A DNA stretch of 64,000 bases from Ligilactobacillus ceti DSM 22408 (GCF_000423245.1 NZ_KE383993.1:578159-642158); one strand, 5' to 3'; shown: positions 48,401 to 58,413, counted from the stretch's first letter. Program-made: numbers and translations. Notes: generated by a model not told the origin, from the sequence alone.

Positions 48401-48803
48401 TATTTTGCGTTGGTATAATTGCGATCACATCTTCTAAATACGGGGCAATTTCACTTAACCGTAAATCATGTTCAGCTGGTTGATTAATATTATGTGCTAA
48501 CTTCATAGTCGAAATTTTCATTAACGAATGATAACCTTTTTCGTTTTTAGCTAATAAAAGCAAATCATTCGGATATTTTCCAACTGCTCGTTCACTTGTC
48601 ATTTCTAACGTAATTCCAACAATCGGTTTAATTTGATGTTGTTGACATAATTTATAAAATTCTAAAGCGCCATACATCACATTAGTATCTGTTAAAGCTA
48701 AACTTTGATAACCTAATTGTTGCGCTGTTTGTAAATATGCTTTTAAATCTAATGTACTATTTAACAAACTATAACTACTATTAACTTGTAATGGACAATA
48801 CAT
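45450..48803 (-). CDS. dnaE: DNA polymerase III alpha subunit (DnaE type)
   Basis: A 1117-residue replicative polymerase of the DnaE (not PolC) class. It starts MYCPLQVNSSYSLLNSTLDL, a PHP domain, followed by the polymerase palm with DYFLIVWDVTDYA, GPGRGSAAGSLVAY and the catalytic PDIDLDIPDEKRD. Then come fingers, a helix-hairpin-helix region, and a C-terminal OB domain (FTCLAYITRIKVIRTKKG). No exonuclease domain is visible. The ATG at 48803 follows GAGGTG; the frame opens at 48821 but this overlaps the ribosome binding site. No terminator was seen before pfkA. Confidence 0.96.
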   Translation of the reverse strand: MYCPLQVNSSYSLLNSTLDLKAYLQTAQQLGYQSLALTDTNVMYGALEFYKLCQQHQIKPIVGITLEMTSERAVGKYPNDLLLLAKNEKGYHSLMKISTMKLAHNINQPAEHDLRLSEIAPYLEDVIAIIPTQNSYVRAALAQQDDQAASLWLMKFKEVLGDNLYLGVSLDMPLVLKDSLLTLAKQVGIKAVVSEQVQYLYQDDHFEVEVLRAIRQSEKLTTTQMSQQIKGQHYLRPKQEYVSAYQQRGDQLLLEQTEDLIAQINLELNHNEVHMPHFKVPESLDAASYLKKLCQQGLEQIFIKQQIKPADQARYQERLNYELKVIHEMGYDDYFLIVWDVTDYAHRTGVLIGPGRGSAAGSLVAYTLAITDVDPLQYNLLFERFLNPERSKMPDIDLDIPDEKRDLIIKYVHEKYGHEKMAQIITFGTLAMKQAIRDVARVMGASSFELKEWSKALSNGAKTLQATYKISQRLRNLVADSQKNELIYKTALKLEGLPRHYSKHAAGVIFSDHPLDNYVPLQIGNDGILLSQYDKDEVEQVGLLKMDFLGLRNLSILKEAVDLVVRQTGEKINIKQIPLNDKATLEMFARGDTLGIFQFESSGIRNVLKQVKPTSFEDVAAVNAIYRPGPMENIPEFVKRKHGEIPISYPAAGLENILKPTYGIMVYQEQVMQVAAQMAGFSLGQADLLRRAMSDKKKEFITQMEATFITGALEKGYTKAEAEAVYQYISRFANYGFNRSHAVAYSKMAFQLAYLKTHYPAAFYVALLNSVQGKQDKVKMYLTDALKHHVKINGPKINQSYASYTVQDKQIYLGLNTIKFVRRDFVRDILAERKHQGGYKSLADFLNRINEKYLSAEYIEPLIYAGVFDDLEDDRNKLLDLLPKLISNINLSGSNVELFSYLAPKKTTEKSALSVSELLAKEYYYLGAYLTGHPVDKYQEVAVIQKTITLNSGRQQNIGDKFTCLAYITRIKVIRTKKGSEMAFVTVSDKSGESEVTIFPRTYAKIKSWLQKEQVIYLRCHYNQRADNISLIADDVKLADELVKQAYYLRLPVEFSVADKEKLQKLILNYQGEQPVIIYEAATKKKYVLNQKLWLRKNDEVMVALTNLLGSDNVVLR

Positions 48804-48839
48804 TATTTCACCTCTTCTCACTAGTTCTTCTTGTGTTCA

Positions 48840-48845
48840 ATTATA
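48840..48845 (-). promoter_or_regulatory. Candidate -10 of the dnaE promoter
   Basis: A consensus TATAAT lies about 36 bases before the dnaE start on the minus strand; the -35 region is weak. Confidence 0.4.
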
Positions 48846-48884
48846 CACTAATCTACTAGCTTTACTTATAAAATCACCTAGACT

Positions 48885-48925
48885 AAAAAATAAAAAACCT
48901 CAAACCATTACAGTCTGAGGTTAAA
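48885..48925 (-). terminator. mnmA terminator
   Basis: AACCTCA pairs with TGAGGTT, with possible further pairing inside the loop, and is followed by TTTTATTTTTT on the minus strand. Confidence 0.82.
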
Positions 48926-48929
48926 AGTT

Positions 48930-50102
<1,173 letters not shown>

Positions 50103-50140
50103 TTAGACGATTTGAAGGTCGTTTTTATTCAGTAATAAAA

Positions 50141-50168
50141 ATTATATCATGCTATCACACTTTGACAA
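50141..50168 (-). promoter_or_regulatory. mnmA promoter
   Basis: On the minus strand TTGTCA (50168-50163), a 16-base spacer and a consensus TATAAT (50146-50141) lie about 70 bases before mnmA. The leader contains two short hairpins. Confidence 0.65.
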
Positions 50169-50204
50169 GGTATTCTTAGCATTACTAATTTGTTTTTCAA
50201 AAAC

Positions 50205-50250
50205 AATAAAAAAGTTAGCGTAAGATTTCTCTCACTCTAACTTTTTACTG
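50205..50250 (-). terminator. DUF1831 gene terminator
   Basis: AAAAAGTTAG pairs with CTAACTTTTT (with an extra GT/AC step inside) and is followed by a short T-run on the minus strand. Confidence 0.78.
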
Positions 50251-50306
50251 ATAAACATTGTATATTACAATATATACTATTTGCACATTGCAATTTGTTT
50301 GATAGA

Positions 50307-50648
50307 TTAACCTTTTACTAAAACATCGCGTTCAATCAAGTCTTTTAAAATATAATTCAATTGTTCAGTATAAACATCAGCATTTTTATGTTTAAAAATA
50401 TTAACTTCTTGTAAACCATTTTCAGTTGTTGTAGCCATTTTAAAATTTTGCAAATCTGCTTTAACTGTAATTTTTAACAAGAAACTATTATTATGTGGTG
50501 AACTAGGATCAAGTGATCGTTCTAATTGAAAGCGTCCATTTTTAGATTCTTGGAATCCTGTATCTCTTAATGAATATTTTTTGATGTTTGGTGATAATTT
50601 ATAAGTTACATCATCACCTTTTAATTGAACTGAATTTGTATATGCCAT
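50307..50648 (-). CDS. DUF1831 family protein
   Basis: A 113-residue beta-rich protein starting MAYTNSVQLKGDDVTYKLSPNIKKY. DUF1831 proteins are found in lactobacilli and relatives next to the cysteine desulfurase used for tRNA thiolation; no activity has been established that I know of. It has no cysteine, so it is not a sulfur carrier itself. It lies 15 bases after the desulfurase gene with an AGGGTGG ribosome binding site and ends the operon before mnmA. Confidence 0.85.
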   Translation of the reverse strand: MAYTNSVQLKGDDVTYKLSPNIKKYSLRDTGFQESKNGRFQLERSLDPSSPHNNSFLLKITVKADLQNFKMATTTENGLQEVNIFKHKNADVYTEQLNYILKDLIERDVLVKG

Positions 50649-50663
50649 GCTAAAACCACCCTT

Positions 50664-51806
50664 TTATTTTTTTATTGTTTTTACTAACGCTTTAATTAAA
50701 TCATCAATATCTTCACTAGTATTATAACGCCCAAAACTAAATCGTAGTGATTCACGAATCCGCTTTTGTTGTTTTGGATACATAGCTACTAAAACATGCG
50801 AATCTTGCATATTGCCTGCAGTACATGCTGATCCTGCTGATACCGAAAGGCCTTGTAAATCTAGATTAACTAACAAGCGATCACTTAACTGATCTTTAAA
50901 CCAAATATTAATCACATGTGGTAAGCTCTTTTCAATTTGATCACCATTAATCATAAACTCAATATCATTTGCTTTTAATCCTGCAATTAATTGCTGTTTA
51001 AAAGCTAAATATTTCGCTGTTTGCGTTTGCTTATAATCATCACTAATTAATTGAACTGCTTTAGCAAATCCTGCAATTGCTGGAACGTTTTCCGTCCCTG
51101 CTCGTCTTTTCAGTTCTTGATCTCCACCTTTAATAAAAGCTGGTAAATTTAATCCTTGACGTTGATATAAAAAGCCTAAAAATTTAGGTCCATTTAATTT
51201 ATGTGCTGACGTTGATAACAAATCAATTTTATCACGTTGAACATCTAAATCCAAAGTTCCATAAGCTTGAACAGCATCTGTATGAAACCAAGCATTCGTT
51301 GGAGCAACTATTTCACCAATTTCATGAATTGGCATAATACTGCCAACCTCGTTATTTCCAGTCATAATGGAAACTAATATAGTTTCTGGAGTAATAGCAT
51401 CCTTTAAATCAGATAATGATATTACGCCTTGTTCATTAACAGGTAAATAAGTGACCGTGAAACCTTGTTCTTCTAAATAAGCTAACGGTTTTAAAATTGC
51501 TTCATGCTCAATAGCTGTTGTAATAATATGCCGACCTTCATTTTGGCGTAAAAATGCCGTTTGAATCAATGCTGTATTATCACTTTCACTACCGCCACTT
51601 GTAAAAACAATTTCATCTGATCTTTTAGCATTAATCGAATTTGCAATTAACTTGCGACTTGCATCTAAATTCGCTTTAGCTTCACGACCAAATTGATTCA
51701 CGCTTGAAGGATTACCATAAATATTGTGCATTGTTTCTGTCATCACAGCAATAACTTCTGGAGCCATTGGAGTTGTGGCAGCATTATCTAAATAAATTCT
51801 TCTCAT
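50664..51806 (-). CDS. Cysteine desulfurase (NifS/IscS family)
   Basis: A 380-residue PLP enzyme that takes sulfur from cysteine as an enzyme persulfide. It begins IYLDNAATTPMAPEVI, has HTDAVQAYG, the PLP lysine in SAHKLNGPKFLGF, and the active-site loop cysteine in SAGSACTAGN. No iron-sulfur scaffold gene is nearby. With MnmA downstream, the likely role is sulfur supply for tRNA 2-thiouridine. This is the NifZ/IscS-like paralogue, not SufS. The ATG at 51806 follows AAGGAG. Confidence 0.95.
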   Translation of the reverse strand: MRRIYLDNAATTPMAPEVIAVMTETMHNIYGNPSSVNQFGREAKANLDASRKLIANSINAKRSDEIVFTSGGSESDNTALIQTAFLRQNEGRHIITTAIEHEAILKPLAYLEEQGFTVTYLPVNEQGVISLSDLKDAITPETILVSIMTGNNEVGSIMPIHEIGEIVAPTNAWFHTDAVQAYGTLDLDVQRDKIDLLSTSAHKLNGPKFLGFLYQRQGLNLPAFIKGGDQELKRRAGTENVPAIAGFAKAVQLISDDYKQTQTAKYLAFKQQLIAGLKANDIEFMINGDQIEKSLPHVINIWFKDQLSDRLLVNLDLQGLSVSAGSACTAGNMQDSHVLVAMYPKQQKRIRESLRFSFGRYNTSEDIDDLIKALVKTIKK

Positions 51807-51824
51807 ATCCGACTCCTTTTAGGT

Positions 51825-52508
51825 TTATTTTAATAAATTCAAAATCATTTGCGCAGAGCGTTTACCTGCTTCAATAATAAATTCATCAAATGATTGATCT
51901 GCTTGTCCATCTGCTACATCAGACATTGCTCTAACAACAACATACGGTACTTTAAATTGTTGGGCTACTTGCCCTACTGCAGCCCCTTCCATTTCACAAC
52001 ATAACACTTCTGGATAAATCGCTTTAATTTCCGCAATTTTAGCTTCGTCAGCAATAAATTGATCACCAGAAACAATTAAGCCTAATTTAACGTTTAAACC
52101 TGTATTTTCAGCTGCTAATTTAATATTTTCACCTAACACTCGATCAGAGACAAAAATTTGTGGTTGTTGTGGTAATTGTCCTGGTAAATAACCAAAGGCT
52201 GTCACATCAGCATCATGATAAGCTGTCCCTGTTGAGATGACAACATCCCCAACTTGTAAGCCAGCTCCGATTCCCCCTGCTGAACCTGAATTGATCATAT
52301 AATCAATTTTAAAATTAGCAATTAATAAAGTTGTTACAATTGCAGCTTGGACTTTACCAATTCCAGATTGGACAATCACAACTTCATGATTATTAATCAA
52401 CCCTTGATAAAATGTAAAATCTGCTATTTTTATTTCTTGAACATCTGTCATAGCGACTGACAATTCTTTTAATTCTTCTGCCATCGCACATAAAATACCG
52501 TATTTCAT
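51825..52508 (-). CDS. mtnN: 5'-methylthioadenosine/S-adenosylhomocysteine nucleosidase
   Basis: A 227-residue hydrolase that removes adenine from MTA and SAH, recycling the by-products of SAM use and feeding LuxS. Conserved features: the early active-site MAEELKEL (Glu near 11-12), NSGSAGGIG, CCEMEGAAVGQVA (substrate-binding Glu) and the catalytic Asp in AMSDVADGQA. Length is normal. It lies 18 bases before the cysteine desulfurase gene, in the Nudix-mtnN-desulfurase unit. Confidence 0.96.
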   Translation of the reverse strand: MKYGILCAMAEELKELSVAMTDVQEIKIADFTFYQGLINNHEVVIVQSGIGKVQAAIVTTLLIANFKIDYMINSGSAGGIGAGLQVGDVVISTGTAYHDADVTAFGYLPGQLPQQPQIFVSDRVLGENIKLAAENTGLNVKLGLIVSGDQFIADEAKIAEIKAIYPEVLCCEMEGAAVGQVAQQFKVPYVVVRAMSDVADGQADQSFDEFIIEAGKRSAQMILNLLK

Positions 52509-52522
52509 TTTTCCACCTACTT

Positions 52523-52825
52523 TTAAAAATTAATAAATCGCATAAATAAATATACTAAAATAATCGCTACGATTAAACCAAATATTGTCCAATTCAATCG
52601 TTTAGCTAATTTTTTAGTTTTGATACGTTCTTGTTCGACTAAATTCTGTTTCCGATAAGCTTTTCTTTGTAATGGCTGTATATCTTCTGTTTCTTCTTGT
52701 GTTGGACTAGCATTAATTACCTGCTGATTATCTAAGGAATCATTGCTAGTGACTGATGTTTCTTCACTCACGATCTGTTGATCATCTATTACATCTGTTT
52801 TTAATTCTTCTGGGCTTATTTTCAT
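52523..52825 (-). CDS. Small tail-anchored membrane protein, unknown
   Basis: A 100-residue protein with an acidic, Thr/Ser/Gln-rich, probably disordered first half (about 1-55), a basic stretch (KAYRKQNLVEQERIKTKKLAKR), and a single C-terminal membrane segment (about 76-96). This is the topology of a tail-anchored protein with its body in the cytoplasm. No family is recognised. It lies 8 bases after the Nudix gene and 14 before mtnN, clearly in the same operon; lactobacilli often have a small membrane protein at this place. The ATG at 52825 follows AGGTGA. Confidence 0.75.
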   Translation of the reverse strand: MKISPEELKTDVIDDQQIVSEETSVTSNDSLDNQQVINASPTQEETEDIQPLQRKAYRKQNLVEQERIKTKKLAKRLNWTIFGLIVAIILVYLFMRFINF

Positions 52826-52833
52826 ATAATCAC

Positions 52834-53382
52834 CTATTTACGTAGTAACTCCCAATACCATAAAGCCATAATTGTTTTGCTATCACAAATTTCTGTGCCT
52901 TTTTTCAGTTCAGCTTGAGCTTGTTCAAATGTTAACTCCACTACTTCAATAAATTCACCATCATCACGTGGTAAAGGTTCTTCAACCGGTTTTAAATCAG
53001 TTGCATAGTAAAAATACATAATTTCATCTGAATAACCAACAGAGTTATAGTAACTATTTACTTCTTGAATATTCCCTGCTTGATAACGGACTTCTTCATT
53101 TAATTCCCGTTTAACTGTTGCTAACGGTGTCAACTCTTCTCCGGGATCAATTTTTCCAGCCGGAATCTCCAGCGTAGTCTTCCGTAATGGTGAACGCCAT
53201 TGTCTGACAAGTACAATTTTATCTTCTGGTGTAATAGCTAAAACACCTACCGCTCCACTATGATGGATAATTTCACGGTATGCAGTTTGACCATCTGGTA
53301 AACGAACAGTTTCTTTAGCTACATCTAAAATAGCTCCTTGATAAATCTCTTCAATTTTTTCCACTTTTTCTTCAAATTCCAT
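52834..53382 (-). CDS. nudF: Nudix hydrolase, probable ADP-ribose pyrophosphatase
   Basis: A 182-residue Nudix enzyme. The box reads GKIDPGEELTPLATVKREL then NEE; compared with the GX5EX7REUXEE pattern there are two extra residues between the first Glu and REL. The catalytic RELNEE is intact. The preceding KIVLVRQWRSPLRKTTLEIPAG stretch is typical of ADP-ribose pyrophosphatases. The ATG at 53382 is preferred because the frame-opening GTG at 53391 falls within its GAGGTGA ribosome binding site. It is first in the operon with the small membrane protein, mtnN, desulfurase and DUF1831. Confidence 0.92.
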   Translation of the reverse strand: MEFEEKVEKIEEIYQGAILDVAKETVRLPDGQTAYREIIHHSGAVGVLAITPEDKIVLVRQWRSPLRKTTLEIPAGKIDPGEELTPLATVKRELNEEVRYQAGNIQEVNSYYNSVGYSDEIMYFYYATDLKPVEEPLPRDDGEFIEVVELTFEQAQAELKKGTEICDSKTIMALWYWELLRK

Positions 53383-53508
53383 GGATTTCACCTCTGTTTA
53401 ACAGCTTTCTTTTAGAATAAATCTTTTTAGTGATAATTATCCATTACTAAACCATTTTTAATTTTTTTATTCTATTGATTCCATCTTATCAAAATTATAC
53501 TAAAAACG

Positions 53509-53541
53509 CTAAAAAACACCCAAAAAAATTGGATGTTTTCT
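53509..53541 (-). terminator. ileS terminator
   Basis: AAAACATCC pairs with GGGTGTTTT (one wobble) around an eight-base loop, followed by TTTAG on the minus strand, just after ileS. Confidence 0.75.
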
Positions 53542-53553
53542 AGTAATTAATTA

Positions 53554-56349
53554 TTATTTTTCTAATCCTTCAGTTAATGCTTCTGGATAATTTTCTTTAA
53601 CTAATTCAGCACATTTATGACAAAGTGTTGGGAAGTTTGCATCTTGACCAACTGTTTCACTAACCATGCGACAACGTGGACATACTTCACCTTTAGCATG
53701 TTTAACAACAACAGCATCTTGATTAAATTTCATTGCTTCAGCTGGTGCATCAGCTAATGGCATTACATTCAAGACAGATACAATCATTGCTTGGCGTAAA
53801 TCAGCATTTAAAGCATCTAATGTAGCTGCTAATTCTTCAGAAACATACAAATCAACTTCAGCTTCAAATGATTTTCCAATTAATTTTTCATTACGAGCTT
53901 CTTCTAAAGCTTTATAAACATCAGAACGAACTTGTAAGAATGTTTGCCAATCTTCTACTAATTTGATTTCGCCATCAAAATGTTTCACTTCTGGCATTTC
54001 TGCTAATTGTGCAAATTCTTCATTTTCTTTCAAATATGCCCAAACTTCTTCAGTTGTATGTGGCATAACTGGTGTTAATAATTTTGTAATTCGAACTAAA
54101 ACATCATATAAAACAGTTTGCATAGAACGACGTTTGTTACTATCAGCAGCTTCAATATAAACAACATCTTTAGCTACATCTAAGTAAAATGCTGATAAAT
54201 CAGTTGTGATAAAGTTAATTAATTCTTTGTAAATATCCATAAATGAATATGTTGCATATGCATCTAAGATATCTTTTGTAAATTGATTAATTTTAACTGT
54301 CATATATTGATCAATTGATTCCATGTTCTTATATGCAACTGTATCACTTGCTGGATCAAAATCAGTTGTATTAGCTAATAAGAAACGTAATGTGTTACGT
54401 ACTTTTCGATATGATTCTGAAATTTGTTGGAAACTATCCATAGATACACGGACATCAGCTGAAGTATCGACACTTAAAACCCAAAGACGAATAATTTCAG
54501 CACCCATTTGCTTAATAACTTTTTCAGGTACAATTGTATTACCTAAAGATTTACTCATTTTACGGCCTTTACCATCTAATGTAAATCCTTGAGAAACAAT
54601 TTGTTTGTATGGAGCATGTCCAGAAACAGCCACACTTGTAATTAAACTAGAGTTAAACCAACCACGATATTGATCTGATCCTTCTAGATATAAATCAGCT
54701 GGATATGTTAAATAATCACGTTGTGCGCAAACACCTTGGTGAGATGATCCAGAATCAAACCAAACATCCATAATATCAGTTTCTTTTTTGAAAATACCAT
54801 TTGGTGAATGTTCGCTTGTAAAGCCTTCTGGTAATAAATCTTTGGCATCACGTTCAAACCAAACATTTGAACCATGTTCTGCAACTAAATCAGCAACATG
54901 ATCAATTGTTTCTTTAGTCATAATTGCTTCACCATCTTCAGCGTAGAAAATTGGTAAAGGAACACCCCAAACACGTTGACGAGAAATTACCCAATCGCCA
55001 CGATCACGAATCATGTTATAAAGACGTTTTTGTCCCCATTCAGGTAAAAAGTTCACATCATCAATAGAATCTAAAATGTTTTGACGGATTTTATCAACAG
55101 ATGCAAACCATTGTGGTGTTGCACGGAAAATAATTGGTTTTTTAGTTCTCCAATCAAATGGATAGCTATGTTCATAATCACTTTGTTTTAATAAAAGACC
55201 TGCTTTTTGTAATTTATCAAGTGCAATATCATTTGCATCTTCATAAAAGACACCTGCAAAATCTTCACCTGTGTCAGCTGTTAAATAACCTTTATCATCC
55301 ACTGGCACATAAATATCTAAACCATATTGTTTACCAATACGGTAATCATCTTCACCAAACCCAGGTGCTGTATGGACTAAACCAGTACCTGTTTCTGTTG
55401 TAACGAAATCACCTAACATTGTCACTAATTCACGTTCTGGATAGAATGGGTGTTGCGCTAAAACATTTTCAAGTTCTTGACCTTTAACTGTCTTAACCAC
55501 TGTAAATTCTTCCCAGCCAAATAATTCAGCACATTTATTAACTAAATCATTAGCAATAACGAATTTACGTTCATCATTAGCCGGTGAGACCACTGCATAG
55601 TCAAATTTAGCATCAATTGTTACCCCTTCTGATGCAGGAATTGTCCATGGTGTTGTTGTCCAAACAACTAAATAAGTGTTGTCATCTAAAACACCTTTAC
55701 CATCAATAACTTTTTCAGCATAAAATGCGGATGGTGATGTTACATCATGATATTCAACTTCGGCTTCTGCTAAAGCTGATTCTGATGACCATGACCAAAA
55801 GACAGGTTTTTTACCTTTATAAATTAAACCTTTTTCAGCCATTTTACCAAAGACACGAATTTGTTGTGCTTCGAATTCTGGTTGTAATGTTAAATATGGA
55901 TTATCCCATTCAGCTGCAATTCCTAAACGTTTAAAGTCAGCTTTTTGTTTAGCAACTTGTTCTAATGCATATTCATGACATTTTTCTCTAAATTCGTTAA
56001 CTGTCATTGTTTTACGATTCACACCAGCTTTTTTCAATTGTTGTTCAATTGGTAAACCGTGTGTATCCCAACCTGGGACAAATGGTGCACGAAATCCCAT
56101 CATAGATTTAGCACGAACAATAATATCTTTAGAGATTTTATTCATAGCATGTCCCATATGAATATTACCGTTTGCATATGGAGGTCCATCATGTAAAACG
56201 AAAGTTGGTTTGCCTTCGTTTAATTTTTGACGTTTTTCATAAATTTTATTTTCTTCCCAGATCGCTTGACGTTCTGCTTCTTTAACTGGTAAATTTCCGC
56301 GCATTGGGAATTTTGTTTTACCTAAGTTTAATGTTTCTTTAATTCTCAT
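53554..56349 (-). CDS. ileS: Isoleucyl-tRNA synthetase
   Basis: A 931-residue class I synthetase. It has the HIGH-type motif [13 protein letters not shown], a large CP1 editing domain with [12 protein letters not shown], the KMSKS motif in [10 protein letters not shown], the anticodon-binding domain, and a C-terminal zinc site CPRC...CHKC. The start is the ATG at 56349, eight bases after AAGGAAG. The open frame reaches 56442, but that stretch translates the T-box antiterminator and terminator and is not protein. Expression is likely controlled by the T-box leader in response to uncharged tRNA-Ile. It is the last gene downstream of the division cluster. Confidence 0.97.
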   Translation of the reverse strand: MRIKETLNLGKTKFPMRGNLPVKEAERQAIWEENKIYEKRQKLNEGKPTFVLHDGPPYANGNIHMGHAMNKISKDIIVRAKSMMGFRAPFVPGWDTHGLPIEQQLKKAGVNRKTMTVNEFREKCHEYALEQVAKQKADFKRLGIAAEWDNPYLTLQPEFEAQQIRVFGKMAEKGLIYKGKKPVFWSWSSESALAEAEVEYHDVTSPSAFYAEKVIDGKGVLDDNTYLVVWTTTPWTIPASEGVTIDAKFDYAVVSPANDERKFVIANDLVNKCAELFGWEEFTVVKTVKGQELENVLAQHPFYPERELVTMLGDFVTTETGTGLVHTAPGFGEDDYRIGKQYGLDIYVPVDDKGYLTADTGEDFAGVFYEDANDIALDKLQKAGLLLKQSDYEHSYPFDWRTKKPIIFRATPQWFASVDKIRQNILDSIDDVNFLPEWGQKRLYNMIRDRGDWVISRQRVWGVPLPIFYAEDGEAIMTKETIDHVADLVAEHGSNVWFERDAKDLLPEGFTSEHSPNGIFKKETDIMDVWFDSGSSHQGVCAQRDYLTYPADLYLEGSDQYRGWFNSSLITSVAVSGHAPYKQIVSQGFTLDGKGRKMSKSLGNTIVPEKVIKQMGAEIIRLWVLSVDTSADVRVSMDSFQQISESYRKVRNTLRFLLANTTDFDPASDTVAYKNMESIDQYMTVKINQFTKDILDAYATYSFMDIYKELINFITTDLSAFYLDVAKDVVYIEAADSNKRRSMQTVLYDVLVRITKLLTPVMPHTTEEVWAYLKENEEFAQLAEMPEVKHFDGEIKLVEDWQTFLQVRSDVYKALEEARNEKLIGKSFEAEVDLYVSEELAATLDALNADLRQAMIVSVLNVMPLADAPAEAMKFNQDAVVVKHAKGEVCPRCRMVSETVGQDANFPTLCHKCAELVKENYPEALTEGLEK

Positions 56350-56380
56350 TAATTTTTCGCTTCCTTTTCTTTTAAAAAAT

Positions 56381-56615
56381 AAAAAAATCCCGTTCCAACA
56401 AGGGACGAGATTTTCCGTGGTACCACCCAATTTAAAAATCATAACTGATTTTATCTTATTGCATTTGTTAACGGTTATGAGCCGGAATAACTTACTCTAA
56501 GTTCAGTTATTAATTAAAAAAGGTGATAAATGTTGCTAGAGGGATACATCGGACTTCCACCATTCACCGACTCGCTAAGTATATCTAACACATTCGTGTC
56601 CTTTAAATTTTAAAT
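56381..56615 (-). promoter_or_regulatory. Isoleucine T-box riboswitch leader of ileS
   Basis: The minus-strand leader has the T-box sequence GGGTGGTACCACGG (56428-56415) followed by a terminator stem AAATCTCGT/ACGGGATTT and a T-run (56414-56382). Stem I ends in AATGGTGGAAGTCC, then the specifier ATC (56545-56543) directly before CCCTC, the same layout as in other Firmicutes T-boxes. ATC is an isoleucine codon, which fits the gene. Confidence 0.93.
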
Positions 56616-56624
56616 TTATTATTT

Positions 56625-57311
56625 TTATTCTGCATCATCAGGGAAGATAACAACTGTTTCTGTTGTTTCTTCAACAACATTCAACATTTCTTCTTCATCT
56701 TCTGGTGATTCTGCAACTTCATTCAGAATTGATTTTACTTCTTTTGCCATTTCTTTGTCAAGGGTCTCATCGTTGCGAATTACATCTTGGATAGCTTCAT
56801 AACTTGTTGTTTCTCCACGTTGCAAGATTTCATCCCATTCACTACCTTTAACAACTTCTAATTGTGAATCAAGCATAACTTGTAATTTTTGACGGAAGAT
56901 ACGTGCTTGTTTCTTCAAATCATCAGTTTCAAATGCAAGACGTTTTGCTTTATCAGAAGCTTCGTCGATAATGCTACGTGCTTTTTCATTTGCTTGATCA
57001 ATAATATCTTGACCTTGTTTTTGTGCTTCACGATTAATAATTTCTGCTTCTCGTTGTGAGTTAGCACGAACTTTATCAGCCGCTTCTTGAGCTACAATAA
57101 TTGATTGATTTAATGAATCTTTTAAATCGTTGAAATATCTAAGTTTTTCTTCATGTTGATTTAATTCATCTGTTAATCGATCTTTTTCTTTTAAAACAAG
57201 TTCATAATCTTTCATGATTTTGTCTAAAAATTCATTAACCTGATCTTTATCATAACCACGTAACTTTGTATCAAATTCTTTATTATGAATATCTAATGGT
57301 GTAATTGCCAT
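56625..57311 (-). CDS. divIVA: DivIVA, pole and septum marker protein
   Basis: A 228-residue coiled-coil protein that recognises curved membrane at poles and septa and recruits division and wall proteins. The N-terminal lipid-binding domain reads ITPLDIHNKEFDTKLRGYDKDQVNEFLDKI. Long heptad coiled coils (about 30-70 and 70-165) and an acidic tail follow. It sits downstream of ylmH in the division cluster. No terminator separates it from the ileS leader, so that leader may be reached by read-through. Confidence 0.95.
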   Translation of the reverse strand: MAITPLDIHNKEFDTKLRGYDKDQVNEFLDKIMKDYELVLKEKDRLTDELNQHEEKLRYFNDLKDSLNQSIIVAQEAADKVRANSQREAEIINREAQKQGQDIIDQANEKARSIIDEASDKAKRLAFETDDLKKQARIFRQKLQVMLDSQLEVVKGSEWDEILQRGETTSYEAIQDVIRNDETLDKEMAKEVKSILNEVAESPEDEEEMLNVVEETTETVVIFPDDAE

Positions 57312-57332
57312 TGTAAGTTCCCCTCCACTTAA

Positions 57333-58121
57333 CTATCTTGCTTTTTTATTTAAAACTGCTACTAATATTTTAAATTTATCTTTTTTAGTTTTGCCTAATA
57401 CTTCTTTAACTGCGATCCTGCCAAATCCACGCACAGAAATTATATCATGTTCTGCTACTTCATAATCCAGCTTATCAATAGTCATCCAATTTAAAGTAAC
57501 AACCTTCGCATTGATTAACTCTTTTGTTCTTTGACGTGAAATATTATAAACATTAGCAATTAAAGTATCCAAACGCATTGAATTTGCGGTAATAAAAGCT
57601 TCTTCATACTCAACAACTGGCTTAATAATAGCTTGATTACTTAACTCAATTCGAACTTTAACCTTACCAATTTGTTGAACTTGATTAATGTAATAACTTG
57701 CCAATTGTTTTTCAACAACAAACTGCCAAGTCGTACCATCAGTTATAATATCACCTAAAACAAATCGTTCTAATCCACTATTAACTAAGGTGCCTAAGAC
57801 ATGTCTATGATGCAATTGCGCAAATTTTTGCGGATATTTAATCTGTAAAACAGCTAACTCAAAATCATCATCTTGTACTGTATAATATTCCGGATAAATT
57901 AACGCTCTTTTTCTTTCAGACTCTATATATCCACCTGAAAAAGCTACTTTAACATCATTTTCACTAGCTACTAACGTTTCAACAATATATTGTTGTCGTG
58001 GATCTAAAAAATGAGTCAATATTGGACAATATTCTTGTTTTACTTTATAAATATCAGTTAAAACTTCATCTATAAAACCAATCTCTTCTTTTCGAAAATG
58101 CTGATAAATATCTTTTCTCAT
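57333..58121 (-). CDS. ylmH: YlmH, S4-domain RNA-binding protein
   Basis: A 262-residue protein with a C-terminal S4 domain (about 183-240: MRLDTLIANVYNISRQRTKELINAKVVTLNW) and an N-terminal domain typical of YlmH. Family members bind RNA or ribosomes, with reported roles in rescue of stalled ribosomes in Bacillus; the division-cluster position is conserved but no division function is proven. It lies 34 bases after yggT and 21 before divIVA. The ATG at 58121 follows AGGAG. Confidence 0.93.
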   Translation of the reverse strand: MRKDIYQHFRKEEIGFIDEVLTDIYKVKQEYCPILTHFLDPRQQYIVETLVASENDVKVAFSGGYIESERKRALIYPEYYTVQDDDFELAVLQIKYPQKFAQLHHRHVLGTLVNSGLERFVLGDIITDGTTWQFVVEKQLASYYINQVQQIGKVKVRIELSNQAIIKPVVEYEEAFITANSMRLDTLIANVYNISRQRTKELINAKVVTLNWMTIDKLDYEVAEHDIISVRGFGRIAVKEVLGKTKKDKFKILVAVLNKKAR

Positions 58122-58155
58122 ATGATCACTCCTTAGTCAAAACTTCAACCAAGGG

Positions 58156-58413
58156 TTAATAAAGACCTAATAAGACCATCAGATAGATCAATCCTCGTTG
58201 AATAAATTGTAACGCGAAAATAGCCACAAGCGGTGCGAAACTAATATTAGCGATGGGTGGAATAAAATTAAACAAGTCTAAATACGGGTTGATAATCTTC
58301 CCTAAAAATTCTCCTAATTTTGTCTGGTAGGCTCCTGGAAACCATGACATTAAAACATAAATAACGAGCGCTATTGTGTAGGCTCTAAATAACTGTGAAA
58401 CAATATATATCAC
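58156..58413 (-). CDS. yggT: YggT family membrane protein
   Basis: An 85-residue protein with two membrane segments (about 3-25 and 62-82) flanking the conserved loop PYLDLFNFIPP. Its role is not well defined but it is regularly placed in the division cluster after sepF. It starts with GTG at 58413, which shares its G with the sepF stop codon, seven bases after AAGGAG, so translation is coupled. Confidence 0.92.
   Translation of the reverse strand: MIYIVSQLFRAYTIALVIYVLMSWFPGAYQTKLGEFLGKIINPYLDLFNFIPPIANISFAPLVAIFALQFIQRGLIYLMVLLGLY

Noticed and set aside
56350-56442. Upstream extension of the ileS frame by 31 residues
   Set aside because: It translates the T-box antiterminator and terminator; the true ATG at 56349 has a good ribosome binding site and gives the family length.
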